DNA of 32,933 nt from JAFGOM01 sp964605795 (GTDB lineage Archaea; Halobacteriota; Methanomicrobia; Methanomicrobiales; Methanospirillaceae). Within the stretch, counting starts at the first letter, position 1; each line of letters opens with the position of its first letter. The translations under genes were made by a program, and so were the position numbers. Where the stretch lies: assembly GCA_964605795.1 (NCBI GenBank), contig CAZSDZ010000033.1, positions 1-32,933 of the forward strand, given 5' to 3'. Below the pieces are notes generated by a model. That model had not been told where the DNA came from. It was given only the letters and a program-made list of their open reading frames with translations, and did no database searches. Positions 7,401-15,913 of the stretch are shown here, piece by piece.

Positions 7401-9050
7401 ATGAAATTTTTAACATTTGCCAGGATATGCAAAGAACTGGAGGGCATTTCCGGAAGGTTAGATCGGATCTCTTTTTTAAGCGAAGCACTGGAAGAATGCT
7501 CACTTGAAGATCTTCCTGCCTTTATACAACTTCTAATCGGTCGCCCATTTCCAGACTGGAGCCAGGAAAAACTGGGAATCGGACCTAATCTTTTGTACGA
7601 TGCGGTTGCCTATGTCACTGGTAAAAAGAAGGAAGATGTAATTGAGACAATAAACAGGATCGGAGATGTCGGATCTGCAGTAGAAGCCATGATGGCTGGA
7701 AAAGAACAGATGTCTTTTTTCCATGATGAACTCACCCTGCTTGAGGTACATACCGCACTAATCACTCTAGCAGGTAGTAGTGGGGTACGCTCCCAGCGTG
7801 ATAAGACCCGCATGATACAGAGACTTCTATCTGATGCTTCTCCCCTGGAAGGCCGGTATATTGCTGGTATCCTCTTAGAGGATATGCGAATCGGAGTCGG
7901 AGAGGGGACTATCCGTGATGCAATTGCACTCTCAACGGAAACTGATCCTCTCCTGATTGAGCACGGTATCCAGGTTATCAATGATATCGGACAGGTAGCT
8001 ATCCTGGCACGCACCAACAGGGATGCTCTGCAAAAACTCACCATAACCCTCTTTCACCCGGTCCGGATGATGCTTGCAAAGCAGGGTACCATCGGGGGAG
8101 CACTCACCGATTTTGGAAGTGTCATCGCTGAGAATAAATATGACGGGGCACGGTTTCAGTTCCATACTGACGGGAATGCCGGACGGATTTACTCCCGCAA
8201 ACTTGAGGATGTTACCGATGCTCTTCCTGATGTGGTTTCCCTGCTGCAGGAGGCAGCCGCAGGTCACACCGTTATTCTTGATGGTGAGATTGTAGCAGTA
8301 AAAGAAGGCCGGATTCTTCCCTTTCAGAATGTGCTAAAGCGGTTCAGGCGCAAGCATAATATCAGTGCAGCACGGGATGAGGTTGAACTGGTTCCCTATC
8401 TCTTTGATCTGCTATACCTTGACGGAGAGACTCTGATTGATTCTCCCTTTATTCACCGGAGAGAGAAGCTTGAAACTACCATACCCCGGTTTGTTACTCC
8501 GCAGAAGGCCTGTACTGATAAGGATACCGCTGAATTATTTTATCATGAAGCACTTGGTGCAGGCCATGAGGGCATTATGCTTAAAAATCCCCGATCCCTC
8601 TATACCCCCGGTGTCAGGGGCAAAGACTGGATAAAGATAAAACCAGAGGTAGATACCCTTGATCTCGTAGTAATCGGTGCGCAATGGGGGGAAGGAAAAC
8701 GTGCCCATCTCTATGGTTCTTTTCTTCTTGCCTGCAGGGAAGACGACCGGTTCCTGCCCGTCAGCCGTGTCGCTACCGGCTTTTCTGATGAGCACCTGGT
8801 ATGGCTTTACAACGAACTGAACTCATCAGTTATACGAACACAGGGGAGGGATCTCTTCTTTGAACCCCGAATGGTCTTTGAGATCGGATATGCTGAGATC
8901 CAGGAGAGTCCGGGGTATGAGACCGGATATGCCCTGCGGTTCCCCCGGTTCATCAGGGTTCGGGAAGATAAGGATATTGATGAAGTAAACACCCGTTCTG
9001 ATATCTTATACCGGTACCTGCAACAGGGAAGGCGGGATACCAATGCCTGA
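7401..9050 (+). CDS. lig: ATP-dependent DNA ligase
   Basis: Replicative/repair ligase sealing nicks with ATP. The 549 residues match the archaeal/eukaryotic ligase I layout: an alpha-helical DNA-binding domain (about 1-215, including LLSDASPLEGRYIAGILLEDMRIGVGEGTI), then the adenylation domain with motif I ENKYDGAR (nucleophile K246), LDGEIVA (motif III), LFDLLYLDG and EGIMLKNP (motif IV), then an OB-fold domain starting at the KIKPEVDTLDLVVIG region (motif V). The start, MKFLTFARICKELEGISGR, is standard for the family. It probably shares a transcript with the upstream metallohydrolase and converges on the DUF2117-like gene. Confidence 0.97.
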   Translation: MKFLTFARICKELEGISGRLDRISFLSEALEECSLEDLPAFIQLLIGRPFPDWSQEKLGIGPNLLYDAVAYVTGKKKEDVIETINRIGDVGSAVEAMMAGKEQMSFFHDELTLLEVHTALITLAGSSGVRSQRDKTRMIQRLLSDASPLEGRYIAGILLEDMRIGVGEGTIRDAIALSTETDPLLIEHGIQVINDIGQVAILARTNRDALQKLTITLFHPVRMMLAKQGTIGGALTDFGSVIAENKYDGARFQFHTDGNAGRIYSRKLEDVTDALPDVVSLLQEAAAGHTVILDGEIVAVKEGRILPFQNVLKRFRRKHNISAARDEVELVPYLFDLLYLDGETLIDSPFIHRREKLETTIPRFVTPQKACTDKDTAELFYHEALGAGHEGIMLKNPRSLYTPGVRGKDWIKIKPEVDTLDLVVIGAQWGEGKRAHLYGSFLLACREDDRFLPVSRVATGFSDEHLVWLYNELNSSVIRTQGRDLFFEPRMVFEIGYAEIQESPGYETGYALRFPRFIRVREDKDIDEVNTRSDILYRYLQQGRRDTNA

Positions 9051-9117
9051 TACCATACACGGATGTGCCGACAATCATCTCAACACCATCTCAAACCTTC
9101 TTAATCTACACACCGGA

Positions 9118-10179
9118 TCATACCTGTTCCAAAAAAACGATACTTCCCTGCCCCTTTAGATACAGAAGCATCTCAGATGCCCATGATGCAAATGAGACGG
9201 GATAATGGGGTATCCGCGCTGCAATCATCTTCCCGGTATCATCATCGGTGCCGGGACTGACCTGAACAATAACAGAACCGGCAGCATAGGCACCGGTAAC
9301 GATATCATCACGATCCCCGTCAGTGATGCCAAAAACCGGGATCCTGAGGTGATACCCGATATGACCGGATACTGCTGTTGTATCATCACCGATTGCAAGG
9401 ATACCGGCAACATCCTGAGAAAGGAGAGAGTACAAATCAACTGCAGCATGATCAACGACTACTATCCTTCCGGTATCAGGAGCAGTACTACCCGAAAGAT
9501 GAGGGCAAGATCTCCTGATTCTGCCGCTTTTGCACCAGGCTCCCAACAGATCTACCGTTCCCCGGGCAGACAGTTTCTCAATACCATGATCCTTGATGTC
9601 GATACCGGATACCCCTTTGAGGGTGGAACCGTCAATAATAAGTTTTACCACGCTGGCTGTTGCATACCCGATAATAATCCCATTGACAAATACCGGCTCT
9701 CCCGGGATACACCCCCCGATAGTACGGATATCCCCCTTCTCTTTTAGGGTTGACCTGCCGTTTTTTACCGAAAAACCGGTTGCAGAATGAAGAAAATCGG
9801 CAGGATCATCTCCCCTCTCTCCCCATAATAACAGTTCCTGTGACCTGCACTCTACCTGGACAAGTCCTGGTCTTGTGCATCTGCCAAAAACCAGACTCCC
9901 GAATCGTTCTCCTGATTCTTTGGTTTTCGCACAGTTCAAAAGAAAGGAGAAGGAAGGATCCAGGTCATTTAATATCTGACTTGGGGGCCGGCAATCGGGA
10001 CTGACCGGTATTTTACACTCTTCTGCCGCAGTCCGTGCCATAATTCCGGCAACAATGATATTCTCGATATCTATTCTTTCGGCAATCCAGGAGACCCATC
10101 CTTCATCAAAGGCTTCCGGGCCATGGACTACCATCGTAAGCGATCTCAGAGAACCTTTTTCCTTCATACTATCGTTCAT
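9118..10179 (-). CDS. Conserved archaeal protein, DUF2117-like
   Basis: A 353-residue soluble protein without obvious membrane segments. It opens with TMVVHGPEAFDEGWVSWI, which resembles methanogen proteins of the uncharacterised DUF2117 family (assignment from memory, moderate confidence). Further landmarks are CPHLSGSTAPDTGRIVVVDHAAVDLYSLL, GDDTTAVSGHIGYHLRIPVFGITDGDRDD and VIVQVSPGTDDDTGK. The repeated Asp/Gly-rich strands suggest nucleotide or metal binding, but no catalytic role is known to me. A start further inside (M16 at 10134) would begin directly at the conserved strand. It follows the DUF1616-like gene on the same strand after 81 bases and may be cotranscribed. Confidence 0.75.
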   Translation of the reverse strand: MNDSMKEKGSLRSLTMVVHGPEAFDEGWVSWIAERIDIENIIVAGIMARTAAEECKIPVSPDCRPPSQILNDLDPSFSFLLNCAKTKESGERFGSLVFGRCTRPGLVQVECRSQELLLWGERGDDPADFLHSATGFSVKNGRSTLKEKGDIRTIGGCIPGEPVFVNGIIIGYATASVVKLIIDGSTLKGVSGIDIKDHGIEKLSARGTVDLLGAWCKSGRIRRSCPHLSGSTAPDTGRIVVVDHAAVDLYSLLSQDVAGILAIGDDTTAVSGHIGYHLRIPVFGITDGDRDDIVTGAYAAGSVIVQVSPGTDDDTGKMIAARIPHYPVSFASWASEMLLYLKGQGSIVFLEQV

Positions 10180-10260
10180 TCGCTAAAGAGATCTCATTCC
10201 GTGATCGGTATTGCCGATCCGAAAACCTGCCGCACCTTGCCAACAAGGGTCATTCCATCT

Positions 10261-10629
10261 TTATGGTCGGTTTTTCGAAAGATACAGGACAATACCCGAT
10301 GCAAGGATAATACATGCAAGGAGTGCCCAGGTAACGGATCCTGCAGTGATTGAGAAGGGACTGTACTGGATAAGCATTGTAATTCCGATACAAATGAACA
10401 TTGAAAACGCCATGCCAAGCACTATCCTGACAAAAAACCGGGAATCTTCCATAAACCTCACGACTATCAGCGCTACCGGGTACCCGGGGAGAAAGAGTGC
10501 CAAAAGAAATCCTGCGATTACCGAGACGAGCGTCCCATCCTCTCTTCCAACGAGAATGACCAATGCACAGAGGAGTGCTGCTCCCACAACAACTGCCAGT
10601 TCACGATACACACAATGATCTCTTTTCAT
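10261..10629 (-). CDS. DUF1616-like integral membrane protein
   Basis: Four transmembrane helices (about residues 9-27, 32-57, 63-88 and 93-117) with the sequence FLLALFLPGYPVALIVV between helices, typical of the N-terminal membrane part of DUF1616 proteins, which are found in archaea near surface-polymer genes. I start it at ATG 10629 (122 residues) because the longer frame to 10692 would overlap the start of the divergent gene at 10671, and the conserved region begins only after this Met. Full DUF1616 proteins carry a long extracytoplasmic tail; this one stops right after the fourth helix. Function unknown. Confidence 0.7.
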   Translation of the reverse strand: MKRDHCVYRELAVVVGAALLCALVILVGREDGTLVSVIAGFLLALFLPGYPVALIVVRFMEDSRFFVRIVLGMAFSMFICIGITMLIQYSPFSITAGSVTWALLACIILASGIVLYLSKNRP

Positions 10630-10641
10630 AACAACCAAGGA

Positions 10642-10648
10642 TATATAG
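10642..10648. promoter_or_regulatory. TATA box between divergent genes
   Basis: TATATAG at 10642-10648 lies about 25 bases before ATG 10671, the spacing expected for a leaderless archaeal transcript of the plus-strand gene. No ribosome-binding sequence is seen in front of that ATG, which agrees. Confidence 0.4.
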
Positions 10649-10670
10649 ATCTCAGGATAACGGTTTTTAC

Positions 10671-11207
10671 ATGGATTCAGATGAGCAGGCACTCTACAAA
10701 GCGATATGTATTGCCAGCGTCATCGGAGTTGTAATTTGTCTTGTTCTTATCATATATGTGACAACCAGTGATTATTTTTACCAGGGTTTTTCTGAACTGT
10801 ACTGCTCAGAAGAATGCATTACCCTGCCCGGTTCTCATTATAATTCCTCTAACTGCTCAATTACCATCGTCTCACACCATAAAGAACAGATGGAATACGA
10901 ATATTGTATAGCTCTCAATGACACAAAGATACAGTCAGGGACGTTTCAACTCCCCGGCACCGGACCTGATGATGCCAGGATAACAATCCCCCTAATCATT
11001 AATCCCGTTCCTGAACCTGGCAGGAGTCTATCATCAGGTTTCATTGATAAAACCAAGAAACAAGAAGGTACCACTCCTAATCTTTTCAACAGGACAGGAA
11101 CCCGCCAGGTGATTATCCAGGTGAATGAAACAACATCGTACCAGGGAAGTCTGCAGCAGTCCTATTGCATCTTCTTCCCGGTCACATCCAATGCTCTTGG
11201 GGGATAA
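10671..11207 (+). CDS. Single-pass surface protein rich in N-glycosylation sequons
   Basis: A 178-residue protein with one N-terminal membrane helix (about 11-32) and an outward domain. The domain has six cysteines (for example in LYCSEECITL, SNCSITIV and EYCIAL) and five Asn-x-Ser/Thr sequons (NSS, NCS, NDT, NRT, NET), consistent with an N-glycosylated extracellular protein. The shape, strands followed by gTFqLP and VQVNETT, recalls the extracytoplasmic tail of DUF1616 proteins, and a DUF1616-like four-helix protein is encoded divergently 41 bases away. The stop overlaps by one base the start of the following membrane protein. No specific function recognised. Confidence 0.7.
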   Translation: MDSDEQALYKAICIASVIGVVICLVLIIYVTTSDYFYQGFSELYCSEECITLPGSHYNSSNCSITIVSHHKEQMEYEYCIALNDTKIQSGTFQLPGTGPDDARITIPLIINPVPEPGRSLSSGFIDKTKKQEGTTPNLFNRTGTRQVIIQVNETTSYQGSLQQSYCIFFPVTSNALGG

Positions 11208-12952
11208 TGAACCCGGATATCATCGGTACTGATCTCATTCTCGCCTTTTTTGCTATCACTATCACAACCGGTACCGGAGGAGGATTTGTATTTTTTTTCC
11301 TCAAAGAGAGAGATCTTCTCACCCGCATCATCCTCTCGTTTGTCCTTGGTTTTGTTCTTCTCTCTCTATCAGGAATTCTCGCGTATTTCCTCTCTCTCCC
11401 CCCGGTCTTACTCCAGGTTTGTATCATCGTTGCCGGATGTATTCTTCTCTGTATCGCATGGAAGAGGGCTCCCGGATATCTTCTCCTGGATCGATGGGAT
11501 AACGCAGCTCTCATCCTCACAGGAGTGTATATTCTCGTATTAATCGGTATCTTCTCAACGATTGTATTGTGGCGTGCCGGAGACCTCCTGGTCCATGCAT
11601 CAATCGTTCGGATGATACAGGACGGGTTATCGGTACCGGTAAGCATCTATCCGTTCGGCAGTGCCTGGGAGTATTATCCAAAAGGATTTCATTATTATAC
11701 TGCTTTTTTTGCTCTCTTCTTCCCGCTTGAGCAGACCATAACCATGATCCCGGTTCTTATCACGGCTACTACAAGCCTGCTCCTGTATTGCATCGTGCGC
11801 AGGTACTATCCGGGATGGTGCGCCACGGCAGCATTCATCCTTGCATGCTTCTGCTTTCCGCAGCATTATGATAATTTAATCTGGGGAGGATATCCTTCAG
11901 CTGCTGCACAGATGCTTTTTGTTGCTATCATCCTTGCTCTCATCTTAAAAGAACGGATTGTAATTCTTCTTCTGGCAGGACTGGTAGTAACCCATACGCG
12001 GTTTTTGATCTATCTTGCACCGGTACTTGTCGTCTGGATCGGTAGTGAATGGATGATTAGAAAAGAGATGCTTAAAAAAGAGCAGATTTATATTCTGATT
12101 GGTGCAGGACTCCTGATCCTGGCGATAATCTGTATTCCTCTCATGCTCTCTGCAACATCCTACATCTTCTGGACATTTTCTGATAAGATAATGGCCACAG
12201 AATTCATCACGAAATGGGCTTTTATCCTGCTCGCAATCCCGGGCATCCTGATCGCATATTACCGGTTTTTTGCCATGGAACGTCTTGCATTAGCCTGGAT
12301 TGCAGGGCTGTGTATGATTGTTCTGCTTGTTGATTCTGAGATCTTAATTATCACCACTGCAACCCGCGTAATCGCCCAGTTGTACCTCCCTCTGGCATTC
12401 TTTGCTGCACTGGCCCTCAGTTACATGACATGGCAGTTACGGGAGACCCGAATCAGGACTATCCTCTCAATTCTCCTCATTATTGTTGGTATCGGCAGTA
12501 TGGGGGCCGTGTTTATGAGTTACAGCAATTCCTTTGCCCTGCCCGAAGACGACTACCAGGCAATGCAATGGCTGCGCGATCAGCCCTTTCCCCAACCGGT
12601 CTGCATCAATACCGATCCGACGGGTAATCTTGTCTATCCCCTCACCGGCATTCCGGTTTCAGACCCGGTACTGATACCAGAACCTCACTCATCCCCGGCC
12701 GGTTCATGGAGCGCGATAACCTCACTCATCATCTCTGATCCAACTAATCCAGAAATTTCAAACCTTACCGTAAATCTCCCGTTTCACCCGGTTCTTGTCT
12801 ATATCTCAAGTATTTCCCGGAGTGATCCTGACTACAAACCACCTTTCTTTAATGTCTATGATGGAGAATACACAGAGGTAAACATCAGTGCACTAAAAGA
12901 GAGATATGAGATCATCTATGACAAAGGTGCCGCCATTATTGCCCTCTCCTGA
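11207..12952 (+). CDS. Multi-pass membrane protein, probable GT-C-type glycosyltransferase
   Basis: A 581-residue protein with more than a dozen hydrophobic segments and a soluble C-terminal part of about 140 residues. The first large external loop reads RAGDLLVHASIVRMIQDG and YPKGFHYYTAFFALF; an Asp-x-x-x-His pair followed by YP-x-GFH is typical of archaeal membrane glycosyltransferase-like proteins with GT-C fold (lipid-linked sugar donors). I start it at ATG 11207, which overlaps the stop of the preceding gene (TAATG), rather than at TTG 11165. The GlcNAc-1-phosphate transferase gene follows 42 bases later. Donor and acceptor are unknown. Confidence 0.75.
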   Translation: MNPDIIGTDLILAFFAITITTGTGGGFVFFFLKERDLLTRIILSFVLGFVLLSLSGILAYFLSLPPVLLQVCIIVAGCILLCIAWKRAPGYLLLDRWDNAALILTGVYILVLIGIFSTIVLWRAGDLLVHASIVRMIQDGLSVPVSIYPFGSAWEYYPKGFHYYTAFFALFFPLEQTITMIPVLITATTSLLLYCIVRRYYPGWCATAAFILACFCFPQHYDNLIWGGYPSAAAQMLFVAIILALILKERIVILLLAGLVVTHTRFLIYLAPVLVVWIGSEWMIRKEMLKKEQIYILIGAGLLILAIICIPLMLSATSYIFWTFSDKIMATEFITKWAFILLAIPGILIAYYRFFAMERLALAWIAGLCMIVLLVDSEILIITTATRVIAQLYLPLAFFAALALSYMTWQLRETRIRTILSILLIIVGIGSMGAVFMSYSNSFALPEDDYQAMQWLRDQPFPQPVCINTDPTGNLVYPLTGIPVSDPVLIPEPHSSPAGSWSAITSLIISDPTNPEISNLTVNLPFHPVLVYISSISRSDPDYKPPFFNVYDGEYTEVNISALKERYEIIYDKGAAIIALS

Positions 12953-12994
12953 AACCCTTGATATAGCACCCCGGTCAACCATTAACGAGCTTTC

Positions 12995-13954
12995 ATGACA
13001 ATATCACCGGAATATTTCCTCCTGTTCCTTATGAGTTTTTTTACGGTCCTTGCCTCCACACCTCTTTTTATCAGAAAATTTACCAAAAACGGTTTTGTTG
13101 TCCCTGACATGTATAAAAAAGATACCATGGTTCCCACGATGGGAGGGATGGTAATCATTGCAGGTATCCTCGTTTCACTCATCATCGCCGTCTTTCTTGT
13201 AAGGGATGTTGCATTACTCCTCATCTTTTATTTCATCGTATTTACCTACGCCATGTTTGGGATCCTTGATGATCTCATAGATGTCGGAAGGCAGTTAAAG
13301 ATCATTGCACCATTTTTTATGGCAATACCGATTGCACTCCTATCTACTGATACGCTGGTATGGCTCCTCTTCTGGCAGGTCGAACTCGGGGCCCTGTTCC
13401 TGTTTCTCATTGCTCCGCTCTTTGTGATGGTAATATCCAATCTCATCAATATGCATTCCGGATTTAACGGGATGCAGAGTGGACTTTCCCTCATTATTAC
13501 CGGATTTCTCATCATTCAGGGATTGATCTGGGGATATCACACCACACTATACATCATGCCGTTGTTTGGTGCTCTCTGCGGTTTTTATATCTATAACCGG
13601 TATCCTTCCCGGATCTTTGAAGGCAATGTAGGCTCGCTTGCCATCGGATCCGCAGTTGGGGCATATATTATCCTCATGAACATGGAGATCTTAGGAATTA
13701 TCATCTTTATTCCCCATATCATCAACTTCCTGATGTACGCATACTGGCGAGTCATGAAGTTACCGGCAACAAAATTCGGCACGATTAATCAGGATGGAAA
13801 CCTGGTTGTTCCCAATTATCTGACGCTCAAATGGGTTATCCCGTACTTTTTCCCGGTTTCGGAGAAGAAGGCAACACAACTGATGTTTTTACTGACCGCT
13901 CTCTTTGGGATAATCGGACTAATCATCCAAAATACCCTGTTTCTACCCCGATGA
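12995..13954 (+). CDS. UDP-GlcNAc:polyprenyl-phosphate GlcNAc-1-phosphate transferase family (AglH/Alg7-like)
   Basis: Polytopic membrane enzyme of glycosyltransferase family 4 that attaches a sugar-1-phosphate to dolichyl phosphate, the first step of a lipid-linked glycan. The family signatures are all visible in order: VPTMGGM (about 47-53), the acidic FGILDDLID (about 88-96), NLINMHSGFNGMQSG (about 149-163) and EGNVGSLAIGSA (about 208-219). About ten transmembrane helices; 319 residues. The MHSGFNGM form is closer to archaeal/eukaryotic Alg7/AglH than to bacterial MraY. The neighbouring glycan genes support a role in N-glycan or surface polymer assembly. The exact sugar is not determinable. 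Confidence 0.9.
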   Translation: MTISPEYFLLFLMSFFTVLASTPLFIRKFTKNGFVVPDMYKKDTMVPTMGGMVIIAGILVSLIIAVFLVRDVALLLIFYFIVFTYAMFGILDDLIDVGRQLKIIAPFFMAIPIALLSTDTLVWLLFWQVELGALFLFLIAPLFVMVISNLINMHSGFNGMQSGLSLIITGFLIIQGLIWGYHTTLYIMPLFGALCGFYIYNRYPSRIFEGNVGSLAIGSAVGAYIILMNMEILGIIIFIPHIINFLMYAYWRVMKLPATKFGTINQDGNLVVPNYLTLKWVIPYFFPVSEKKATQLMFLLTALFGIIGLIIQNTLFLPR

Positions 13955-14009
13955 TACCATGAAGTACCTATTCTGTTCGATATTATTTTCACATCATATA
14001 CCTATACTA

Positions 14010-14024
14010 AAGGATCAGATCCTT
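14010..14024. promoter_or_regulatory. 15-base palindrome upstream of the amidotransferase operon
   Basis: AAGGATC-A-GATCCTT is a perfect inverted repeat with one central base. It lies just before the TATA-like TATTTATAAT (14031-14040) and about 50 bases before ATG 14074, the position expected for an archaeal regulator binding upstream of the promoter. The same TATACT hexamer flanks it on both sides (14003-14008 and 14024-14029). Confidence 0.45.
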
Positions 14025-14030
14025 ATACTG

Positions 14031-14040
14031 TATTTATAAT
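14031..14040 (+). promoter_or_regulatory. TATA-like element of the acetamidino-sugar operon
   Basis: TATTTATAAT is the best TATA box before the amidotransferase gene; it would start RNA near 14060 and leave a very short leader without a Shine-Dalgarno sequence. Confidence 0.4.
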
Positions 14041-14073
14041 AATCGTGATTTTTTCAGATACAAAACAGATACC

Positions 14074-15249
14074 ATGAAACTTACAAGAAAAATCTGCTCC
14101 CGCTGCATTCTTGATGATACCATCGAAGGGATAGCGTTTGATGAGAACGGAATCTGTAACTTCTGTTCAATTCATGATACCTTAGAGATGCAGTACCCAC
14201 TGGATGATATCGGAAAAGACCGATTAAAAAAGATTGTTGCACAAATACAGAAAGATGGGAGAGGGAAGAGATACGACTGTGTGGTAGGAGTCAGTGGTGG
14301 CCGTGACAGTACCTACACGCTCTATATGGCAGTATCACTGGGTCTCCGGCCCCTTGCAGTTCATTTTGATAATGGTTGGAACTCAGAGACCGCGGTAACC
14401 AATATCCATCATGCCACAGAGAAACTGGATGTAGATTTGTATACGGTTGTTGCAGACTGGGAAGAGTTTAAGGAGCTCCAGCGATCGTTTTTGTATGCAT
14501 CTGTTCCCGATGCAGATGTCCCAACAGACTGGGCAATTTATTCAGTCCTTTTCAAAGTAGCAGCAAAAGAAGGGCTCCATTATGTTATCCAGGGACATTC
14601 ATTCAGAACAGAGGGAACCTCTCCAATCACCTGGACATACATGGATGGACGATACATCAGGAGTGTGCAGAGACAGTTTGGGAAAAAAAAGATAACCAGC
14701 TTCCCGATCATGGGTTTTTGGGATCTCGTTACCAACATATGTATCAGAAGAATAAAGGAGATCCGTCTGCTTGAGTACGTAGAATACAATAAAGATACGG
14801 TCGACCAGTTACTCTCTCTAAAACTGGGATGGACCTATTATGGGGGACACCATCACGAATCCATGTACACCCGGTTTTTCCAGTCATACTATCTGCCCCA
14901 CAAATTTGGGATCGATAAAAGAAAACTCGAATACGCTGCACAGGTACGGTCAGGACAGATGGGCAGAAAAGAGGCCCTGGAAAAGATAAAAGAACCGTAT
15001 CTATTTGATCCCGAGATTGTCTCATATACTATTACCAAACTGAATCTGACCGAAGAAGAGTTTGATACTATCATGAAACTTCCAAAGAAGAGTTTTCTTG
15101 ATTATCCGACCTACTACCCGTACATCAATCTATTCAGAGTTCCGGTGAAGATTGCATGCCGGTTTCATCTCCTTCCCCCTATCCTTGCGGAAAAATACGT
15201 AAAAAAAGATACATCCAAGAAATGTGTGCCAGGAAAAAATACATCGTAA
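14074..15249 (+). CDS. N-acetyl sugar amidotransferase (WbpG/PseA-type)
   Basis: ATP-dependent enzyme that turns an N-acetyl group of a diacetamido sugar into an acetamidino group. It uses ammonia from a HisH-like glutaminase delivered through a HisF-like partner. Two CxxC pairs (C8/C11 and C28/C31) form a zinc-ribbon-like N-terminus, followed by the PP-loop SGGRDS (74-79) that adenylates the acyl group. The length, 391 residues, is normal for the family. The two following genes encode exactly the expected partners, as in wbpG-hisH2-hisF2 of Pseudomonas O-antigen clusters and the acetamidino genes of Methanococcus N-glycans. A palindrome and TATA box precede it, so it is probably the first gene of the unit to 20712. 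Confidence 0.92.
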   Translation: MKLTRKICSRCILDDTIEGIAFDENGICNFCSIHDTLEMQYPLDDIGKDRLKKIVAQIQKDGRGKRYDCVVGVSGGRDSTYTLYMAVSLGLRPLAVHFDNGWNSETAVTNIHHATEKLDVDLYTVVADWEEFKELQRSFLYASVPDADVPTDWAIYSVLFKVAAKEGLHYVIQGHSFRTEGTSPITWTYMDGRYIRSVQRQFGKKKITSFPIMGFWDLVTNICIRRIKEIRLLEYVEYNKDTVDQLLSLKLGWTYYGGHHHESMYTRFFQSYYLPHKFGIDKRKLEYAAQVRSGQMGRKEALEKIKEPYLFDPEIVSYTITKLNLTEEEFDTIMKLPKKSFLDYPTYYPYINLFRVPVKIACRFHLLPPILAEKYVKKDTSKKCVPGKNTS

Positions 15250-15294
15250 CCCCCTGTATTCACATTTCAGACACACAATATGCTTTGGGGAACC

Positions 15295-15912
15295 GTGATA
15301 ACAATAATCGATTACAAAACCGGTAACAGTGGTAGTATCCAGAATGTATACCGGCGGATCGGATTAGATTCCAGGATTACATCCAGTCCAACCGATATTC
15401 TGGATGCTGATGCACTCATTCTTCCAGGAGTGGGTTCTTTTGACCGCGCCATGCAAAACCTGGAAGAGATGAACCTGATTCCGGTACTCGAAGAGAGTGT
15501 ACTGGATAAAAAGATTCCCTTTCTTGGGATCTGTGTCGGTATGCAGGTACTGGCACAAAAGAGTGAAGAGGGAAGTTGCAATGGTCTTGGGTGGATTGAT
15601 GCATCTATTCAGAAATTTGAGATTTCAAAGATAGGAGAGAGAAAAATTCCCCACATCGGCTGGAACAACCTGTTCCTTAAAAAAAATGACCCGTTAACTA
15701 CCGGATTGAACGGGACTGAACGGTTTTACTTTGTTCATTCGTTCCATTATACCGATCCAATAGACGCAGAGATCCTGGCAACTACCTGTTATGGGTATGA
15801 ATTCCCTTCGCTTATTAAAAAAGAGAATATCTATGGGATCCAGTGCCATCCAGAGCGGAGTCATTCAAGTGGGATTGCAATCTTACGAAATTTTGCCACC
15901 ATGGGAGGTTAA
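15295..15912 (+). CDS. HisH-like glutamine amidotransferase partner (WbpH-type)
   Basis: Class I glutaminase that releases ammonia for the neighbouring sugar amidotransferase. The nucleophile C80 lies in FLGICVGMQ and the catalytic pair H185/E187 in QCHPE. LPGVGSFDRAM is also conserved. I prefer GTG 15295 because homologues begin directly with the strand ITIIDY, and TGGGG lies just upstream; ATG 15280 would add five unconserved residues. The gene context (amidotransferase before, HisF-like after) argues for surface-sugar modification rather than histidine synthesis, although the folds are the same. Confidence 0.9.
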   Translation: MITIIDYKTGNSGSIQNVYRRIGLDSRITSSPTDILDADALILPGVGSFDRAMQNLEEMNLIPVLEESVLDKKIPFLGICVGMQVLAQKSEEGSCNGLGWIDASIQKFEISKIGERKIPHIGWNNLFLKKNDPLTTGLNGTERFYFVHSFHYTDPIDAEILATTCYGYEFPSLIKKENIYGIQCHPERSHSSGIAILRNFATMGG

Positions 15913-15913
15913 C

